Both the position numbers and the translations under genes were made by a program. Shown here one piece after another: positions 62,230 to 64,000 of a DNA stretch of 64,000 bases. Each line of letters opens with the position of its first letter. Position 1 is the first letter of the stretch. The stretch is from Flavobacteriaceae bacterium (lineage in GTDB: Bacteria > Bacteroidota > Bacteroidia > Flavobacteriales > Flavobacteriaceae): the NCBI GenBank assembly GCA_014075215.1, contig CP046177.1:3844501-3908500 (forward strand), read 5' to 3'. Under the pieces are notes generated by a model. The model did not search any database. It was not told the DNA's origin and saw only the letters and a program-made list of their open reading frames with translations.

Positions 62230-63717
62230 ATGAATATATATGACCTATTAGATAGTATAAGTGATGGTTTAGATACCATCTTAGAATGGATTGTAGGAAC
62301 AAAACACGCCTACAAAGGCAAACTGGGTAATTCCAGAAAGGTTTTGAAATACAAACACCGCAAAGGTAATGGCATCCGCATTGGGGAGAAATTTATCTCC
62401 ATGAAACAGAGTCTTAATGGTGGACTTTTACTCATTGGTAAAACAGGAATAGGCAAGACTTCTAAAGTTTTCGCACAGCAATTATTTGGTGCATCAAAAA
62501 TGGTGGATACATCTTTTGTGGTTTTTGACCAAACAAAACAAGCGAGAGACATGGCGATGCCCTATATGGAACAAGAGCTAGATTATGATGAAGATATTGT
62601 CAATTTCGCTGATTCCTCAGAGTCCACAGTTGGTTGGAATCCCATCGAAAATCTCCCATTAGATAGAATTAATCGTTTTTCAGAAGAATTGGTGGCTATT
62701 GAAGGTGGTCAGAACGTCAAAGAACCGATTTGGAACAATACGTCATCTGCAATTATTGGCATGATGATTTGGCTTTTAAAATATATAGAAGCAGAATTAG
62801 GAACTAACCAGTATACTAATTTATATAATGTTCGCTATCTGGTAACGCTCATACAGGCAAACGTTAAAAAAATGAATGTCTTGGTAGCAAAATATGGTGA
62901 TGATATGCTCTATACCAGTTATCGAGGATTGATTAAAAATGATGCTAAATTTTTAAATTCAGCACTGTCTAATACACTTTCAATTTTAAAGAATTGGCAG
63001 GATGAGAATGTGATTAAAACCACTGCACGTACCACACTCGATATGAATGCCTATCGTGATGAGAAACGCATTTTATGGATTCAAAGTAGCGTGATGGCAC
63101 AGGATTATCTTAAAGGGCTTAATTCCTTATTCCTCAAAGAATGGTTTACCCAAATCATCGAGGCTGGAATCCCTACAAAAGCCGATAATGTCATTGCTTT
63201 TTTAGTGGATGAAGCAGGAAGTCTGAAAACCAAAGACAAACAGTTTATTCCTTTTATTAGCTCGCAGATTCGTAAGTATAAAGCATACGGAATATGGGGT
63301 TATCAGTCCTTTAGTCAATGCCAAGACCTCTATACCCAGCAAGGTGCAGAAACTCTGAAAGCCAACACGGGAAGTGTTTTATATCTCGGCGGAACAAACT
63401 TGGCTACAGCAACAGAGATTAGTAAATCACTTGGGAAATATTCGTATACATCCAATGATCGTACCCATCATAGGGAAGTATTAACCCCACAGGAAGTGAT
63501 GCATAAAAACACCAAAGACGGTGGTATTTTTATTAGTAGCGGACAAGCTCCAATGCTTTTAAAACGTATTAAAGCGTATTATCAGAATAAAAAATACCGA
63601 AAATGGGCAGAAGAGCAAGCGCCACCAATTCAAAGTGGTATTGATGCTATGCCACCACTTTTGCCTGTAGACGTACTTATTGGCAAGGCAAACCCAAATA
63701 CACCCGGCAATGGCTAA
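62230..63717 (+). CDS. TraG/VirD4-like coupling ATPase, 495 aa
   Basis: P-loop ATPase of the T4SS coupling-protein type. Walker A GKTGIGKT (residues 70-77), NPIENLPLDRINRFSEELV, Walker B IAFLVDEAGS (Asp327, Glu328), then SSQIRKYKAYGIWGYQSFSQ, which is a TraG/TraD C-domain hallmark, and LYLGGTNLATATEISKSLG. It lacks the N-terminal membrane helices of VirD4; the preceding membrane proteins may supply the anchor. No relaxase or pilus gene is seen, so its use may be other than conjugation, for example a membrane-bound defence or effector complex controlled by the CARF-like regulator. Confidence 0.85.
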   Translation: MNIYDLLDSISDGLDTILEWIVGTKHAYKGKLGNSRKVLKYKHRKGNGIRIGEKFISMKQSLNGGLLLIGKTGIGKTSKVFAQQLFGASKMVDTSFVVFDQTKQARDMAMPYMEQELDYDEDIVNFADSSESTVGWNPIENLPLDRINRFSEELVAIEGGQNVKEPIWNNTSSAIIGMMIWLLKYIEAELGTNQYTNLYNVRYLVTLIQANVKKMNVLVAKYGDDMLYTSYRGLIKNDAKFLNSALSNTLSILKNWQDENVIKTTARTTLDMNAYRDEKRILWIQSSVMAQDYLKGLNSLFLKEWFTQIIEAGIPTKADNVIAFLVDEAGSLKTKDKQFIPFISSQIRKYKAYGIWGYQSFSQCQDLYTQQGAETLKANTGSVLYLGGTNLATATEISKSLGKYSYTSNDRTHHREVLTPQEVMHKNTKDGGIFISSGQAPMLLKRIKAYYQNKKYRKWAEEQAPPIQSGIDAMPPLLPVDVLIGKANPNTPGNG

Positions 63718-64000
63718 AACAAGCACCTTATTTGACCCAGGGAAAATTTTGGAGTGGGCAGAGGATGGATTGACCTTTTTGTCTTTAAAACTGGAGAGCA
63801 AGATTGAACGCTTTACCGAAAGCAGAAAGCCAAAGGAAAAGGCACGTGAGCGGAGCAAACATCGTGAAAAAGAGCGGAAAAAACGCAATAAAGAAATTGC
63901 TAAGGAGCAAGAATCCGCAATGGAACTTCATAGGGAATTCCAAAGTCGAAAAGAGGCTGAAAAACAGCAGCAATTTGAAGAGCGTATGGAAGGATTAGAA
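63710..64000 (+). CDS. Charged coiled-coil protein, 3' end beyond window
   Basis: Starts MAKTSTLFDPGKILEWAEDG and overlaps the TraG-like gene by 8 bases. From residue ~35 it is an unbroken highly charged helix (KEKARERSKHREKERKKRNK). The C-terminal part is not in the window, so function cannot be judged; probably a partner of the ATPase. Confidence 0.75.
   Translation, partial: MAKTSTLFDPGKILEWAEDGLTFLSLKLESKIERFTESRKPKEKARERSKHREKERKKRNKEIAKEQESAMELHREFQSRKEAEKQQQFEERMEGLE

Noticed and set aside
62230..63717. Evidence for a conjugative element
   Set aside because: The ATPase is coupling-protein-like, but no relaxase, VirB4 or Tra proteins are in the window, so conjugation is not claimed.

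Overview
The window is AT-rich DNA from a member of the Bacteroidetes, most likely a marine Flavobacteriaceae. This rests on Bacteroidetes-type promoters (TTG-N19-TAnnTTTG), RHS proteins with the YPFG...HKGYNN signature, SusC-free accessory content, and lipoprotein/Sec leaders typical of the phylum. No rRNA or tRNA gene and no CRISPR array was seen. About 58 kb of the 64 kb is one accessory region.

Positions 1-58.0 kb form an array of RHS C-terminal toxin (RHS-CT) plus immunity cassettes, at least seven pairs plus remnants. Each cassette is preceded by an interchangeable 'head' module. Type I heads carry a divergent Xre repressor, a P-loop ATPase (in two copies fused to a DnaG-like primase), then either two overlapping tyrosine recombinase genes or a small winged-helix gene with 11-bp iterons, and then a ~1.25-kb structured repeat that ends one codon before the RHS motif YPFG. 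Type II heads carry a ~0.95-1.03-kb T-rich segment packed with terminator-like mini-hairpins between 38-bp inverted repeats, two small winged-helix genes and a leader running into the RHS-CT. Most toxin frames have no credible start codon of their own, so they look like silent tips to be spliced onto an expressed rhs gene elsewhere. Predicted activities include an M23 endopeptidase, three HExxH zinc peptidases, a possible pore former and two unassigned domains. Immunity proteins are lipoproteins, secreted, membrane or cytoplasmic (one Imm27-like).

A short boundary site with a hairpin (CCGCTAG...CTAGTGG) whose inner base pairs co-vary between copies lies between cassettes. Five near-identical 1332-bp IS110-family elements are present. 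Four sit at the same position beside these boundary sites and one is inside a primase gene. Their left end shows two consecutive stem-loops matching the layout of an IS110 bridge RNA. Large palindromes at 6.8-8.4 kb with 11.3-15.4 kb, and at 55.2-57.9 kb, show that inversion between the 38-bp repeats has rearranged whole cassettes.

Layout: 0-6.75 kb type I head with recombinases, RHS-M23 toxin and immunity; 6.75-16.7 kb two type II cassettes rearranged head-to-head; 16.7-25.2 and 25.2-33.4 kb two nearly identical primase-type heads with different toxins (the second interrupted by IS110); 33.4-42.1 and 42.1-51.7 kb two recombinase-type cassettes (the second also with a RAYT transposase and a ParE-like toxin-antitoxin pair); 51.7-58.0 kb a type II cassette ending in an inverted duplication.

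From 58.4 kb to the end lies a different system: a sigma-54 activator with an RtcR/CARF-like N-terminal half, divergent from an operon encoding a small protein, a coiled-coil four-helix membrane protein, a lipoprotein with vWA-like motifs, a tiny membrane peptide, a TraG/VirD4-like ATPase and a charged coiled-coil protein cut by the window edge.
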